DNA from: CAMAUF01 sp046152925
GTDB taxonomy: Bacteria; Chloroflexota; Dehalococcoidia; Tepidiformales; Tepidiformaceae
NCBI GenBank assembly: GCA_046152925.1
Contig: JBJXFX010000019.1
Span: forward strand, 1-39,880
Reading direction: 5' to 3'
DNA: 39,880 bases
Made by a program: the position numbers and the translations under genes. The notes beneath the pieces are model-generated. The model had not been told where the DNA came from. It did no database searches and was given only the letters and a program-made list of their open reading frames with translations. Shown piece by piece: positions 31,905 through 39,880 of this stretch; within the stretch, counting starts at the first letter, position 1; every line of letters starts with the position of its first letter.

Positions 31905-32945
31905 ATGGGGATTTTCTCGGCATTTCAAAGACGGCGTGAGCATGGCCAAGCGCTGATCCTGTTCGCAGCCGGGCTGGCCGGCATTTGCGGCCTTGTCGGC
32001 CTTTCTGTCGATGTCGGCCAACTCGTTTGGGCAAAGTCCGACCTGCAGAAGGCCGCGGACGCCGGCGCATTCGCGGCAGCCCGCGAGTTGCCAAACACCT
32101 CGGCGGCCGGCACCATCGCGCTGCAATACGTCGGCCTCAACGGCGCGACTGGCACCACAGCCGTCGTTTCCTATTCACAAACAGCAACGACAAACGACAC
32201 CATCAAGGTCGTCGCATCGCGAAACGTGCCGTTCTTCTTCATGAAGGTCCTCGGCATCAACAGCAGCACGGTCTCGGCGGAAGCCTCGGCCCGCAAAGCC
32301 GTCTTCGACGGCGGCACTGGGATCCTGCCCTGGGGGCTTGTCCCAAACACAAGCAGCAACAGTACGCTGTTCAACAACGCATGCTACATCGGCCTCACGT
32401 CGGGCGGGCTCCCGAGGTTCACCCCGAACGTCTCTTGCACGCTGAAGTACGGTGCAGGCGAGAACTTCGGCGGCGACTTCGGAGGCCTCGTCCTGGATGC
32501 GACGGGCGCCTCGGAGTACAAAGAAAACATCCTGAACGGCTCCACAACGTTCTACAAAGTCGGCGACCTGATCAACCCACAGACCGGCAACATGGTCGGC
32601 CCCTCCAAGGATGGCGTGGAGACACGGCTCGCGCGGGTCGCCCCTTCAGGATGCGCGGGGCATGGGTTCACGGATGTTCTCCGCGTGAACTCAGACGGGA
32701 GTGTCTCCATCAGGCCCAAGTGCCTGAATAGTCCGCGCATCATCATCCTTCCGGTCGTCAACCGGATTGCGAACCCGAACAACTCGACGATCCTCGGCTT
32801 TGCCTTCATGTTCCTCGAAGGCCTCAGCGATAGCGGCGGCCAAATGAAAATCACCGGCCGGTTCATCGACATCGTGACGCCGCTCCCCAACGGCAGCTAT
32901 CAGGGCACGGGCTCGGGTCCGACCTCAACCATCCTGACCAAGTAG
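31905..32945 (+). CDS. TadE/TadG-like Flp pilus-assembly or secreted protein
   Basis: A 346-residue protein. The N-terminal GQALILFAAGLAGICGLVGL with SVDVGQLVWAKSDLQKAADA matches the Tad_G/pilin-like N-domain (PF13400). One transmembrane helix anchors it; the rest is extracytoplasmic, containing two pairs of Cys (NACYIGL/NVSCTLKYG and SGCAGHGF/PKCLNS) that may form disulfides. Ser/Thr/Gly-rich segments are frequent. No tad secretion ATPase genes lie beside it. ATG at 31905 has GAGGAG upstream. A strong hairpin follows. Confidence 0.85.
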   Translation: MGIFSAFQRRREHGQALILFAAGLAGICGLVGLSVDVGQLVWAKSDLQKAADAGAFAAARELPNTSAAGTIALQYVGLNGATGTTAVVSYSQTATTNDTIKVVASRNVPFFFMKVLGINSSTVSAEASARKAVFDGGTGILPWGLVPNTSSNSTLFNNACYIGLTSGGLPRFTPNVSCTLKYGAGENFGGDFGGLVLDATGASEYKENILNGSTTFYKVGDLINPQTGNMVGPSKDGVETRLARVAPSGCAGHGFTDVLRVNSDGSVSIRPKCLNSPRIIILPVVNRIANPNNSTILGFAFMFLEGLSDSGGQMKITGRFIDIVTPLPNGSYQGTGSGPTSTILTK

Positions 32946-32977
32946 CAGCCAAGCGCCAAGCACCAAGGCCAGACCTC

Positions 32978-33010
32978 AGCGCCGCACGGAGGACCAGCCC
33001 GTGCGGCGCT
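32978..33010 (+). terminator. strong hairpin after the TadG-like gene
   Basis: A perfect 12-bp stem (AGCGCCGCACGG at 32978-32989 pairing with 32999-33010) with a 9-base loop follows the TadG-like stop by 32 bases. No T-run follows. It occupies the GTG at 33001, an alternative start for the next gene. Confidence 0.65.
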
Positions 33011-33048
33011 TCGATGTCTCTAGCCCCCAGACTTCGGATACTGAGCCC

Positions 33049-33738
33049 GTGACCGAACTGCGCCCCTCCTCCCACCGTTGGCTCCCCGACTCCGCCCCAC
33101 CTGAAGGCAAGCGCGCCGCCCTCCACCGCCTCGCCTCGGCCCTCCGCGAGACGATCGAGCTGATGATGGAGACCGGGCTCCCCGAAGCGGACATCGAAGC
33201 GGCCGCAGGGGACCTGGAGCGTTTCAACTCCGCGCTCCGCGATGGCCCGCGCGACCGCCCGCTCTGGGGGTTCGCCGAACGCAGCACCTCTGGCACGAGC
33301 GCCGGGTTCTACGACAACAGCCCGCTTTCCGGCCCGGGCAACCCCATCGCGCCACCGCTTTTCCTGCGGGTAGAAGGGGCCGAGGTGGTCGGCTCCGCTA
33401 CCTTCGGGCTTGCGTACGAAGGTCCGCCGGGGCACGTCCACGGCGGCCACGTCGCCGCCGCCTTCGACGAGGTCCTCGGGATGGTGCAATCGGCGACGGG
33501 GAACCCGGGCATGACCGGGACGCTGACGGTGCGCTACCGGCGGCCGACGCCGCTCTACCGCGAGCTCACCTTCCGCGGTCGCGTGGACCGCGTCGAAGGC
33601 CGCAAGATCTTTACGACTGCGACCCTCCACGACAGTGAAACGCTGCTCGCCGAGTCCGAGGGGCTGTTCATCTCGGTCGGCCAGGACCGCTTCCGCCACC
33701 TCGCCATCGAAACGGACCGCGCGATGGCCGGCCAGTAA
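33049..33738 (+). CDS. PaaI-type hotdog thioesterase
   Basis: About 229 residues. A helical N-terminal extension of about 90 residues precedes a hotdog domain with GPPGHVHGGHVAAAFDEVLG (active-site loop; HGGHVAAAFDE is the PaaI/4HBT signature, Asp as likely catalytic residue), then GTLTVRYRRPTPLYRELTF. It would hydrolyse an acyl-CoA thioester in the cytoplasm. The GTG at 33049 is preferred because the upstream in-frame GTG at 33001 is inside a strong hairpin, though GGAGG precedes that one as well. Substrate chain length unknown. Confidence 0.85.
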   Translation: MTELRPSSHRWLPDSAPPEGKRAALHRLASALRETIELMMETGLPEADIEAAAGDLERFNSALRDGPRDRPLWGFAERSTSGTSAGFYDNSPLSGPGNPIAPPLFLRVEGAEVVGSATFGLAYEGPPGHVHGGHVAAAFDEVLGMVQSATGNPGMTGTLTVRYRRPTPLYRELTFRGRVDRVEGRKIFTTATLHDSETLLAESEGLFISVGQDRFRHLAIETDRAMAGQ

Positions 33739-33904
33739 AGCCCGGCCGAGTTGGCTTGCAGGGCCCCCGTTCAATCTGCAAGAGTGCTCCACATGCGTGG
33801 CAGCCCTCGGGCGCGTGTCGTTCTCCTCTTCGCCAACCGTCGCGAGGTGTTTAATGTCGCCTACGCTGTTTCCTGGGAACGGTAGCCCGCTCCCAAACGC
33901 GTCA

Positions 33905-33934
33905 GGGCCCGGACACCCGTGGGTGTCCGGGCCC
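33905..33934. terminator. bidirectional hairpin between convergent genes
   Basis: A perfect 14-bp arm pair (GGGCCCGGACACCC at 33905-33918, complement at 33921-33934) lies between the thioesterase stop and the MMPL stop. Apart from this hairpin, the 233-base gap (33739-33971) holds nothing I can recognise. Confidence 0.75.
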
Positions 33935-33971
33935 CGAAACGGGACGCCATGGGCTCGTGGGCCCGCGGCGG

Positions 33972-36215
33972 CTACCGGCCGGAGGGCAGGACCTCGACCG
34001 CGCCGGAGCGCGCACGAGGCTTGGGCTCTGGCCGGGTCGTCGTCCCGCCTTCGACATCGACCTTCGGGAGCCACTTGAGCCAGGCCGGCAGGTACCAGTT
34101 CGCCGCGCCAAGCAGCTCCATCGAAGCCGGGACCAGCACCGAGCGGACAATCGTCGCGTCGAGCAGGACGGCGACCGCGAGGCCGAAGCCCATCTGCTCG
34201 AAGCTCACCATCTGGCCAGCAGCGAAGCCACCGAAGACCGCGACCATGATGGCCGCCGCTCCCGTGATCATCCCGGCCGTCGTGCGGACGCCGTAGGCAA
34301 CCGACTCCTTGTTGTCGCCGGTGTGCTCAAAGCGCTCGCGGATCCGGGTGAGCAGGAAGACGTGGTAGTCCATCGAGAGGCCGAACAGCGTCGCGAACAT
34401 GAACAGCGGGATCCAGCTCTCAATGGTGTCGGACTGATGGAAGCCGAAGATTTCGTTGCCAATGCCGTGCTGGAAGACCAGCACCATCAGGCCATAGGCC
34501 GCACCAACGGAAAGCAGGTTCATGATGAGCGCCTTGACCGGCACCACGATGCTCCGGAAGACGACCAGCAGGATGACGAACGACAGGCCGAGCACGAAGC
34601 CGAACACTGGCAGCGTGTGGCTCGAAATGACCGACGTGTCGTCGATCCCGCCGGCGGTCACCCCTGTCACCAGGACCGTCGCCTCTCCGCCACCGAAGGC
34701 GGCCGGGATCTGCTCGTTGCGCAGCCGGACGATGCCGTCCTTCGCGGCCTCGCCCTGGGGGTCGCCCGGAAGCTGGACCGAGAGCAAGGCGAGCGACTTG
34801 TCGGGTGAGACGGTCGTCTCGATGGCGCCGAACTCAACGTCCTGCGCTAGCCTGGCGCGGAGGGCTTCTGTGGCCGCTTGGACCCTGGGCGCGGTCACGT
34901 CGGGGGCGTCGATGACGATGCGGGCCGGCGCCAGCGTGGTCGCCGGGAACTCCTGCGCCAAGAGGTCGAAGGCCTGGCGTGCGCTGCTCTCTGCGGGAAG
35001 CGTCGAAACGCCGGCCCAACCGAGCTTCAGCGTGAGCACCGGCGAGGCCGCCGCGAGGAGGAGTCCCGCCGAGACCACGATGCTCATCACGGGGTGCTCC
35101 ATGACGATCGCCGTCGTCCGGTCCCAGAAGGAGTGTCCCTGCTTCGGCGTGCGCCGGGCGAGGCCCGGCACGCGGATATGGACGGCGTTCACGCGGTCGC
35201 CGAGGAGGCGAAGGATGGCCGGGAGGAGCGTGAGCGCGACCGCAATCGAGACCGCGACCACCACCATGGCGCCGACGCCAAGGCTCCGGAAGATGCTGTT
35301 CGGGACAAGAAGCATGCCGGCGAGCGCCACAATCACGGCCATGCCCGAGAAGAGGACGGCGCGGCTCGCCGTCGCCCCGGCGTGGATGATCGCCGCATCG
35401 CGCTCAAGCCCGCGCCGCCGCTCTTCGCGGAACCGCTGGATGATGAGGAGCGAGTAGTCGATCCCGACGGCGAGGCCCATCGTCGTCACGAAGTTGACCA
35501 GGAAGGTCGAAAGCTCGAACTGTTGGCCGATGACCGCCGCGATGCCGACGGCGATGGCGATGGACATGAGTCCCAGGAGGATCGGGAGCCCCGCGGCCAC
35601 GAGGGCGCCGAAGACGATCACGAGGATGACCATCGCGATCGGGATGCCGTAGATTTCGGCCGTCTCGAGGTCCTTCTTCGAGGCCTCGGTGAAGGCGTAG
35701 CCAGCGCTCGCGTCGCCGCCAGTGGCGACAACGAAGCCATCCTTGCCGTTGAGCGCCGCAATCGCCGTGATGATCGGCTTGCCAGCGTCCTCGACGTCGT
35801 CCTCATCGGCGACGAGGCGCACCGGGACGAGAACCGCGTGGCCGCTCTCCGAAATGAGGCCCGCTTCGATGCCGTTGGTCGCGGAACGGACGTGCTCGCC
35901 CAGTCCCTGGAGCGCCGACGTCACTTCGCCAACGCGGGCCTGGAACTCCGGGGCCGCAGCGGTGAGCTCCGGATGGTAGACCACCACGGTCTCCGTCCCA
36001 GGGATGGAGCCGCCGAAAAGGCGGGCTTCGAGGAGCCCATCGGCCCGGCTCGAGTCGTTCTCGACGTAGTTCTCGGCCGACGAGGTGAGCACCGAGCCGA
36101 TTCGCGACGCGGACGCGAGCCCGGCCACAAGGATGACGGCCCAAATGCCCAGCACCAGCCAGGGCCGCCGTGTGCTGAAGGCTGCGAGCCGTTCGGGAGA
36201 GAGCGAGACTGCCAT
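33972..36215 (-). CDS. MMPL/RND-family membrane transporter
   Basis: A 747-residue MMPL-type transporter with the usual internal duplication: helix 1 and a large outer loop, a five-helix block, then the same again (about 12 helices in all). The two functional helix-4/10-like motifs are GIDYSLLIIQRFREE and LSMDYHVFLLTRIRE, each with the Asp-Tyr pair used for proton relay. MMPL proteins export lipids, hopanoids or drugs in exchange for protons. ATG at 36215 is the first start in frame. It is divergent from a TetR gene with two operator-like dyads between them, so it is probably the regulated target. Confidence 0.93.
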   Translation of the reverse strand: MAVSLSPERLAAFSTRRPWLVLGIWAVILVAGLASASRIGSVLTSSAENYVENDSSRADGLLEARLFGGSIPGTETVVVYHPELTAAAPEFQARVGEVTSALQGLGEHVRSATNGIEAGLISESGHAVLVPVRLVADEDDVEDAGKPIITAIAALNGKDGFVVATGGDASAGYAFTEASKKDLETAEIYGIPIAMVILVIVFGALVAAGLPILLGLMSIAIAVGIAAVIGQQFELSTFLVNFVTTMGLAVGIDYSLLIIQRFREERRRGLERDAAIIHAGATASRAVLFSGMAVIVALAGMLLVPNSIFRSLGVGAMVVVAVSIAVALTLLPAILRLLGDRVNAVHIRVPGLARRTPKQGHSFWDRTTAIVMEHPVMSIVVSAGLLLAAASPVLTLKLGWAGVSTLPAESSARQAFDLLAQEFPATTLAPARIVIDAPDVTAPRVQAATEALRARLAQDVEFGAIETTVSPDKSLALLSVQLPGDPQGEAAKDGIVRLRNEQIPAAFGGGEATVLVTGVTAGGIDDTSVISSHTLPVFGFVLGLSFVILLVVFRSIVVPVKALIMNLLSVGAAYGLMVLVFQHGIGNEIFGFHQSDTIESWIPLFMFATLFGLSMDYHVFLLTRIRERFEHTGDNKESVAYGVRTTAGMITGAAAIMVAVFGGFAAGQMVSFEQMGFGLAVAVLLDATIVRSVLVPASMELLGAANWYLPAWLKWLPKVDVEGGTTTRPEPKPRARSGAVEVLPSGR

Positions 36216-36260
36216 CGTTGTCCTCCGCCGTGTGGCGGAGGTTGCGCCTCCGCCGTTGGA

Positions 36261-36276
36261 ATGAATACTGATTCAT
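36261..36276. promoter_or_regulatory. TetR operator candidate 1 (ATGAAT-ACTG-ATTCAT)
   Basis: A perfect 16-base palindrome in the gap between the MMPL and TetR genes, with an AT-rich sequence that is rare in this GC-rich window. Confidence 0.65.
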
Positions 36277-36280
36277 CTGA

Positions 36281-36296
36281 ATGAATCTACGTTCAC
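36281..36296. promoter_or_regulatory. TetR operator candidate 2 (degenerate copy)
   Basis: ATGAAT-CTAC-GTTCAC repeats the first dyad exactly 20 bases further on; four of the six pairs match. Tandem dyads two helical turns apart could bind two dimers cooperatively. Confidence 0.5.
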
Positions 36297-36441
36297 GATA
36301 ATGCACGAGGCCAGCCCGGCTGACAATCGGCCTTTCGGCGGATCCACACGGAACTGTGAGGCACTTCACAGACGCGGCCAGCGCCGCGCAGAATGACGGC
36401 GATCGGCCGGCGCCCGGGGCGTCGGCACGGCGAGGAGACCG

Positions 36442-37071
36442 ATGATGAGCCGAGTCACTGAGGCCCACGTCGAGGCGCGCCGGACGGCAATCCTCGAAGC
36501 CGCCCAATCGCTCTTCTCCCGCAAGGGGGTGTTCTCCGCGACGATGGCGGAGATCGCCGAAGAAGCAGGCCTCTCGGCGGGAGCCCTCTACCGCTATTTC
36601 CCGAATAAGGAGGCGCTCGCGGAAGCCTGCATGGACACCTCCCTCGACCAGATGCTGCAGCAGTGGCAACAGACGGCCGCCAGCGCCGGCGACCCTTTGG
36701 CCGCCTTTCATGCGGTGGCCGCTATGAGCTTCGATGAGCTCAAACAGGCCGGCGCCAAAGATATGACCCGGCTCTGGACCGAGCGCCACCTTGCCGCCAG
36801 CCGCACCGACGATCCCGACCTCAAGGCGCACGAACACGAGACCCACACGCGTGTCGTGGGCGGCCTCGCCGCCGTGCTCCGCGCGGCCGCTGATGCGGGC
36901 CAGCTTCCACCCCCGCTCGACCCCGTCCTCATCGCACAGGCGCTTTTCGCCTTCTACCTCGGCGTGCGCCAGCTCCAGATGGTCGGCGAACTGGAGGACG
37001 GCGACGAACTCCTCGCCCAGGTCCGCATCTTGCTCGATCGGGCCCGCGGCGCCGCCCCCGGCCGGCCGTAG
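36442..37071 (+). CDS. TetR-family transcriptional regulator
   Basis: A 209-residue regulator. The N-terminal HTH is LEAAQSLFSRKGVFSATMAE with IAEEAGLSAGALYRYFPNKE after it, a textbook TetR segment. The C-terminal helices form the ligand-binding and dimerisation domain; no ligand can be assigned. ATG at 36442 or 36445 with GAGGAG upstream. It is divergent from the MMPL transporter and followed by a ferredoxin gene. Confidence 0.93.
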   Translation: MMSRVTEAHVEARRTAILEAAQSLFSRKGVFSATMAEIAEEAGLSAGALYRYFPNKEALAEACMDTSLDQMLQQWQQTAASAGDPLAAFHAVAAMSFDELKQAGAKDMTRLWTERHLAASRTDDPDLKAHEHETHTRVVGGLAAVLRAAADAGQLPPPLDPVLIAQALFAFYLGVRQLQMVGELEDGDELLAQVRILLDRARGAAPGRP

Positions 37072-37129
37072 CCACCGGGCCGCCAACCAGGTTCAATACG
37101 TCCACTCCTGTTCGAGGTGCCACCCAACC

Positions 37130-37318
37130 ATGCAAATCGTGATCGACAAGAAGAAGTGCCTGCGGAGCGGCCAGTGCACGTATCTCCACCCGAAAATCCT
37201 TAAGGAAGGCGCCGACGGGTACCCCGAAGTGCTGATGGCGGTGGTCCCGCCGGAGTTGGAGAAGGAAGCGGAAGACGCCGCCGACATCTGCCCGAGCGGC
37301 GCGATCGACCTCGTGTAG
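37130..37318 (+). CDS. [3Fe-4S] single-cluster ferredoxin
   Basis: A 62-residue ferredoxin. Three cluster Cys are present: Cys10, Cys16 and Cys54 (KKKCLRSGQC and ICPSGAI). The position that would hold the fourth Cys of a 4Fe-4S protein is Ser13 within CLRSGQC, so a 3Fe-4S cluster is expected. Such ferredoxins feed electrons to cytochromes P450 and some other oxidoreductases; no P450 is in the window. It may share the TetR transcript, and GAGGTG lies about 10 bases before the ATG. Confidence 0.9.
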   Translation: MQIVIDKKKCLRSGQCTYLHPKILKEGADGYPEVLMAVVPPELEKEAEDAADICPSGAIDLV

Positions 37319-37355
37319 GGCCCACTCCGCCAATCGTCACCGGCCTTTGGTCGCC

Positions 37356-37373
37356 CTGTGACCAATCTGTGAC
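37356..37373 (+). promoter_or_regulatory. CTGTGAC direct repeat, 11-bp period
   Basis: CTGTGAC at 37356-37362 recurs at 37367-37373, an exact 11-base offset. Head-to-tail half-sites one helical turn apart are the usual target of OmpR/PhoB-type winged-helix proteins, and such a domain is encoded just downstream. The remainder of 37319-37432 has no other clear feature. Confidence 0.5.
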
Positions 37374-37432
37374 AATCGTCCGGCGCTCTCGACCTAGTCT
37401 GGGTTCACCCAAACCCCAGTGAGGTCGCACAG

Positions 37433-38600
37433 ATGAGTGCCTTCGGCATATCAACAGAGAGGTCTTGGCGGATGGAGGCCAACCCGACCCCGGCGCCAAG
37501 CGGCGGCGCCGTGCGCGGCCTTGGGCGGACGCTACAGTCGCCTCGCACGTACGGGAGCGTGGTCTATCTCCTGCTCTCGTTCCCGCTCGGCCTGGCCTAC
37601 TTCGTGGCGTTGGTGACCCTGATCGCCACCGGCGGCGGGCTCGCGGTCACCCTCGTCGGCATCCCGCTGCTCATCTTCACGATGTTCGGCTGGTGCGCGA
37701 TCGCCTCCATCGACGTTGCGATCACGAACGCGCTCGTCGGCCCGCGCATCCGGCCGATTCCGTTCGATTGGGAGCCGGGCATCGCCTGGCATCGGCGTCT
37801 CGTGCGCCGGGCCAAGAACCTGCTCACCTGGCGTTGCTTCGCCTTCTTGATGTACCGGTCCTTCGAAGGCGTCGCCACCTTCAGCATCGTCGTCAGCCTC
37901 GTCGGGACGGCGGCAGCGCTCATCTGGGCCCCGATCGCCGTCATCCTGGATGTCGACGACGGGTTGGTCTTCAACGACGTGCACATCGACACGCTCCCCG
38001 AGGCGATCCCCTTCGGACTCGCCGGGCTTGTGTTGCTGCCCCTGAGCATCGCCGCCTGCCGCTGGGGCGCGTTCGTCTCGACGGCGATCGGCGCCGCGAT
38101 CCTCGGCCCGGCCCGCCCGCAACCCCGCGCCGCATACGTGTCGACGATGCCCGCGCCCGAGCCGGTCGTCACGGTCCTCCCCCCACTCGCCCCCGTCCAC
38201 AGCCCAGGCCACCAACGCGAGCGACAAAGTCGATGCCGGCCCTCAAGCCGCGCCCGGTACACCGTTCGCCGAGGCAACCCTCCAGGTCGGCTCGGTCGCG
38301 CTCAACCCGCTGACCCACACCGTCAGCATCGCGGGCGAGGAAGTGGCGGTCACACCGAAGGAGTTCGACCTCCTGCAGCTCTTCATGACGCACCCGGGCC
38401 GCGCATTCCACCGCGACGAGCTCATCGAGCGCATCTGGGACAACGACCTCGAAATGACCGACCGCACGATCGACACCCACATCCAGCGCCTCCGCCGGAA
38501 GCTCGGCGACGAGGCCCGGCGAATCCAAACGGTGCGCGGCGTCGGCTACAAGCTCGATGGGGCGGGTGAAGACACGGGAGGAGCCGGCGCGGGCTGGTGA
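37433..38600 (+). pseudogene. membrane sensor domain fused to OmpR-type winged helix, one frameshift
   Basis: The first frame (37433 to about 38180) encodes a four-to-five helix membrane domain of the putative-sensor type (SVVYLLLSFPLGLAYFVALV, GGLAVTLVGIPLLIFTMFGW, TFSIVVSLVGTAAALIWAPI, then EAIPFGLAGLVLLPLSIAAC). A different frame (about 38190-38600) encodes a complete OmpR/PhoB C-terminal winged helix: LQVGSVALNPLTHTVSIAGE, then VAVTPKEFDLLQLFM, DRTIDTHIQRLRRKL and VRGVGYKL. The two frames meet at C runs (CCCCCC at 38179-38184, CCCCC at 38190-38194); removing one C joins them. No start codon opens the winged-helix frame before its beta-strands, so one broken gene is more likely than two. 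Whether the lesion is real or an assembly error cannot be told. There is no receiver domain. Confidence 0.7.
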
Positions 38601-38681
38601 CGCCTTCCCTCGCTGGAGCGCATCGCCAGTCACGCGCAGGATCAGCGATGATCGGCGCGTTGCGCCCGGAGGAGGCCCAGC

Positions 38682-39880
38682 ATGGAATTCCGCGACAGCC
38701 CCGAAGAGGCCGCATTTCGCACGCGAGTCCGCTCGTTTCTCGATGCCGAATTCCCGCGAGAGTTCGGCAATCGCCCCACCGAGTGGGGGCTCTTCAACGG
38801 CGCCGGCCGGGCCGATGGCGCGTTCCGCGACTTCTTCCGCGAGTGGACCAAGAAGCTCAACCAGGAGGGCTGGGGCGCGCCGCATTGGCCCAAGGAGTAC
38901 GGCGGCGGCGGCCTCAGTATCCGCGAGCAGTTCATCCTCTCCGAGGAGTTCGCCTGGCGGCGCGCCCCCCGCACCGGCGGAATCGGCCACGGTTGGGCTG
39001 GCCCGACGATCATGGTCTATGGCACCGAGGAGCAGAAGGAGCGCTACCTGCCGCGGATCCTCTCGGGCGAAGACCACTGGTGCCAGCTGTTCAGTGAACC
39101 GGGCGCCGGCTCCGACCTTGCGTCGCTCCAGACGCGCGCGATCCGGGACGGCGACGATTATGTCGTAAACGGCCAGAAGATCTGGACCTCCGGCGCGCAT
39201 GTCGCCCACATGGGCATCCTCATCGCCCGGACCGACCCCGACGCCCCCAAGCATCGCGGCATCAGCTACTTCCTCGTCGACATGAAAACGCCGGGCATCA
39301 CGGTGCGCCCCCTCGTGAACATGCTCTCGAGCCACGAGTTCAACGAGGTCTACTTCGAAGACGCCCGCATCCCGCGGACGGCGCTCCTCGGCGAGGAAAA
39401 CCGCGGCTGGTACACCGCCACCACCACGCTCGACTTCGAGCGCAGTGGCATCGCCTCCAGCGTCGCGCACCAGCTCATCGCCAGCGACCTCGTCGCTTTC
39501 GCGAAGGAGGACGCGATGGCGAAAGCCTCCGTCGCAACCCGCCCGAGCCTTCGGACAGAGCTTGCGGACCGCTACCTGGAATCGAAGGTCGAGGGGCTGA
39601 TCAGCTACCGGATCATCTCGATGCAAGCGCGGGGACAGATCCCGAACAAAGAGTCGTCAATCGCCAAGCTCTTCTCGAGCGAGCTGGATGTGCGTTTAGC
39701 GACCACCGCGATGCACCTCACAGGCCTTCACGGGCAGGTGACCGACCGGGAAACACGGGCTTCCATGGGCGGCCGCATCCCGCGCTTCTACCTGCACTCG
39801 ACGACAAGCCCGATCGGTGGGGGAACCAGCGAGATCCAGCGCAACATCATCGCGATGCGCGGCCTGGCGCTGCCGCGGGG
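38682..39880 (+). CDS. acyl-CoA dehydrogenase (3' end cut by the window)
   Basis: A flavoprotein open for 399 codons to the window end, close to full length. Visible blocks: an N-terminal helical domain with GWGAPHWPKEYGGGGLSI, the FAD/acyl-CoA central block QLFSEPGAGSDLASL and KIWTSGAHVAHMGILIAR, and the C-terminal signature SPIGGGTSEIQRNIIAMRGL. It would oxidise an acyl-CoA at the alpha-beta bond and pass electrons to ETF. ATG at 38682 has GGAGGAG upstream. No beta-oxidation partner lies beside it in view. Confidence 0.93.
   Translation, partial: MEFRDSPEEAAFRTRVRSFLDAEFPREFGNRPTEWGLFNGAGRADGAFRDFFREWTKKLNQEGWGAPHWPKEYGGGGLSIREQFILSEEFAWRRAPRTGGIGHGWAGPTIMVYGTEEQKERYLPRILSGEDHWCQLFSEPGAGSDLASLQTRAIRDGDDYVVNGQKIWTSGAHVAHMGILIARTDPDAPKHRGISYFLVDMKTPGITVRPLVNMLSSHEFNEVYFEDARIPRTALLGEENRGWYTATTTLDFERSGIASSVAHQLIASDLVAFAKEDAMAKASVATRPSLRTELADRYLESKVEGLISYRIISMQARGQIPNKESSIAKLFSSELDVRLATTAMHLTGLHGQVTDRETRASMGGRIPRFYLHSTTSPIGGGTSEIQRNIIAMRGLALPR

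Noticed and set aside
34878..36284. Long plus-strand open frame opposite the MMPL gene
   Set aside because: No domain or ribosome site; antisense to a clear transporter.
1..39880. Prophage, transposon or CRISPR content
   Set aside because: No integrase, transposase, terminase, cas gene or spaced repeat was found in any frame I examined.

Overview
The window is GC-rich, gene-dense chromosomal DNA from a bacterium. The gene content (H+-translocating pyrophosphatase, DM13 proteins with Thr/Pro linkers, many SDR, acyl-CoA dehydrogenase and cyclase-family enzymes, baeRF-type protein, TadG-like protein) and the mixture of Shine-Dalgarno and leaderless starts fit a monoderm-like Chloroflexota, possibly class Dehalococcoidia. 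That assignment is inference from gene content, not from a marker gene. I see no rRNA, tRNA, CRISPR array, transposase, integrase or phage gene. Genes are short operons on both strands, often convergent with overlapping stops or separated by strong hairpins.

Region by region. 1-2.4 kb: two tandem sortase-fold proteins (the second a probable lipoprotein) and a sugar-nucleotide epimerase in one operon. 2.4-4.3 kb: a decayed GNAT acetyltransferase and an alpha/beta-hydrolase/class III cyclase fusion. 4.3-6.8 kb: K+-independent H+-pyrophosphatase. 6.8-10.4 kb: two small ORFs, an isocitrate/isopropylmalate-type dehydrogenase, a membrane-anchored double-DM13 protein and a small membrane protein. 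10.4-14.6 kb: a HicB-like/DinB fusion, the molybdate transporter modABC (reading leftward) and, divergently, a frameshifted sulfite-oxidase-fold molybdopterin protein. 14.5-16.3 kb: zinc-ribbon RNase HI, a SnoaL-like protein and a single-domain cyclic-nucleotide-binding protein. 16.3-19.2 kb: a TPM-domain coiled-coil membrane protein followed by a PspA/IM30 protein. 19.2-22.5 kb: SDR, GNAT, moaA and a retropepsin-like protease. 22.5-26.6 kb: acyl-CoA-dehydrogenase-fold flavoprotein, acyltransferase, DUF1295 enzyme and cyclase-family hydrolase. 26.7-29.2 kb: baeRF-type protein, XdhC and DUF4188. 29.2-31.8 kb: an ABC-2 exporter divergent from a MerR regulator, with a dyad-rich promoter between them. 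31.9-33.7 kb: TadG-like protein and thioesterase. 33.9-37.3 kb: an MMPL transporter divergent from a TetR regulator with tandem dyads between them, then a small ferredoxin. 37.4-39.9 kb: a membrane sensor/winged-helix gene broken by one frameshift, and an acyl-CoA dehydrogenase that runs off the window.

Themes. Molybdenum metabolism recurs (modABC, a Moco-binding fold, moaA, xdhC), so the organism probably makes Moco enzymes of the xanthine-dehydrogenase and sulfite-oxidase families, most of them encoded elsewhere. Cell-envelope functions recur too (sortases, TPM/PspA, DM13, MMPL, TadG). Several genes have a TANNNT hexamer exactly six bases before the start codon, which points to leaderless transcription. 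Three reading-frame lesions (GNAT, Moco-fold protein, sensor/wHTH) are either real decay or assembly errors. The most distinctive candidates are the cyclase fusion with two substituted catalytic residues, the HicB-DinB fusion, and the membrane sensor/OmpR-type winged-helix protein whose promoter carries an 11-bp-period direct repeat. Bases 1-81 hold no gene I can recognise beyond a possible promoter.
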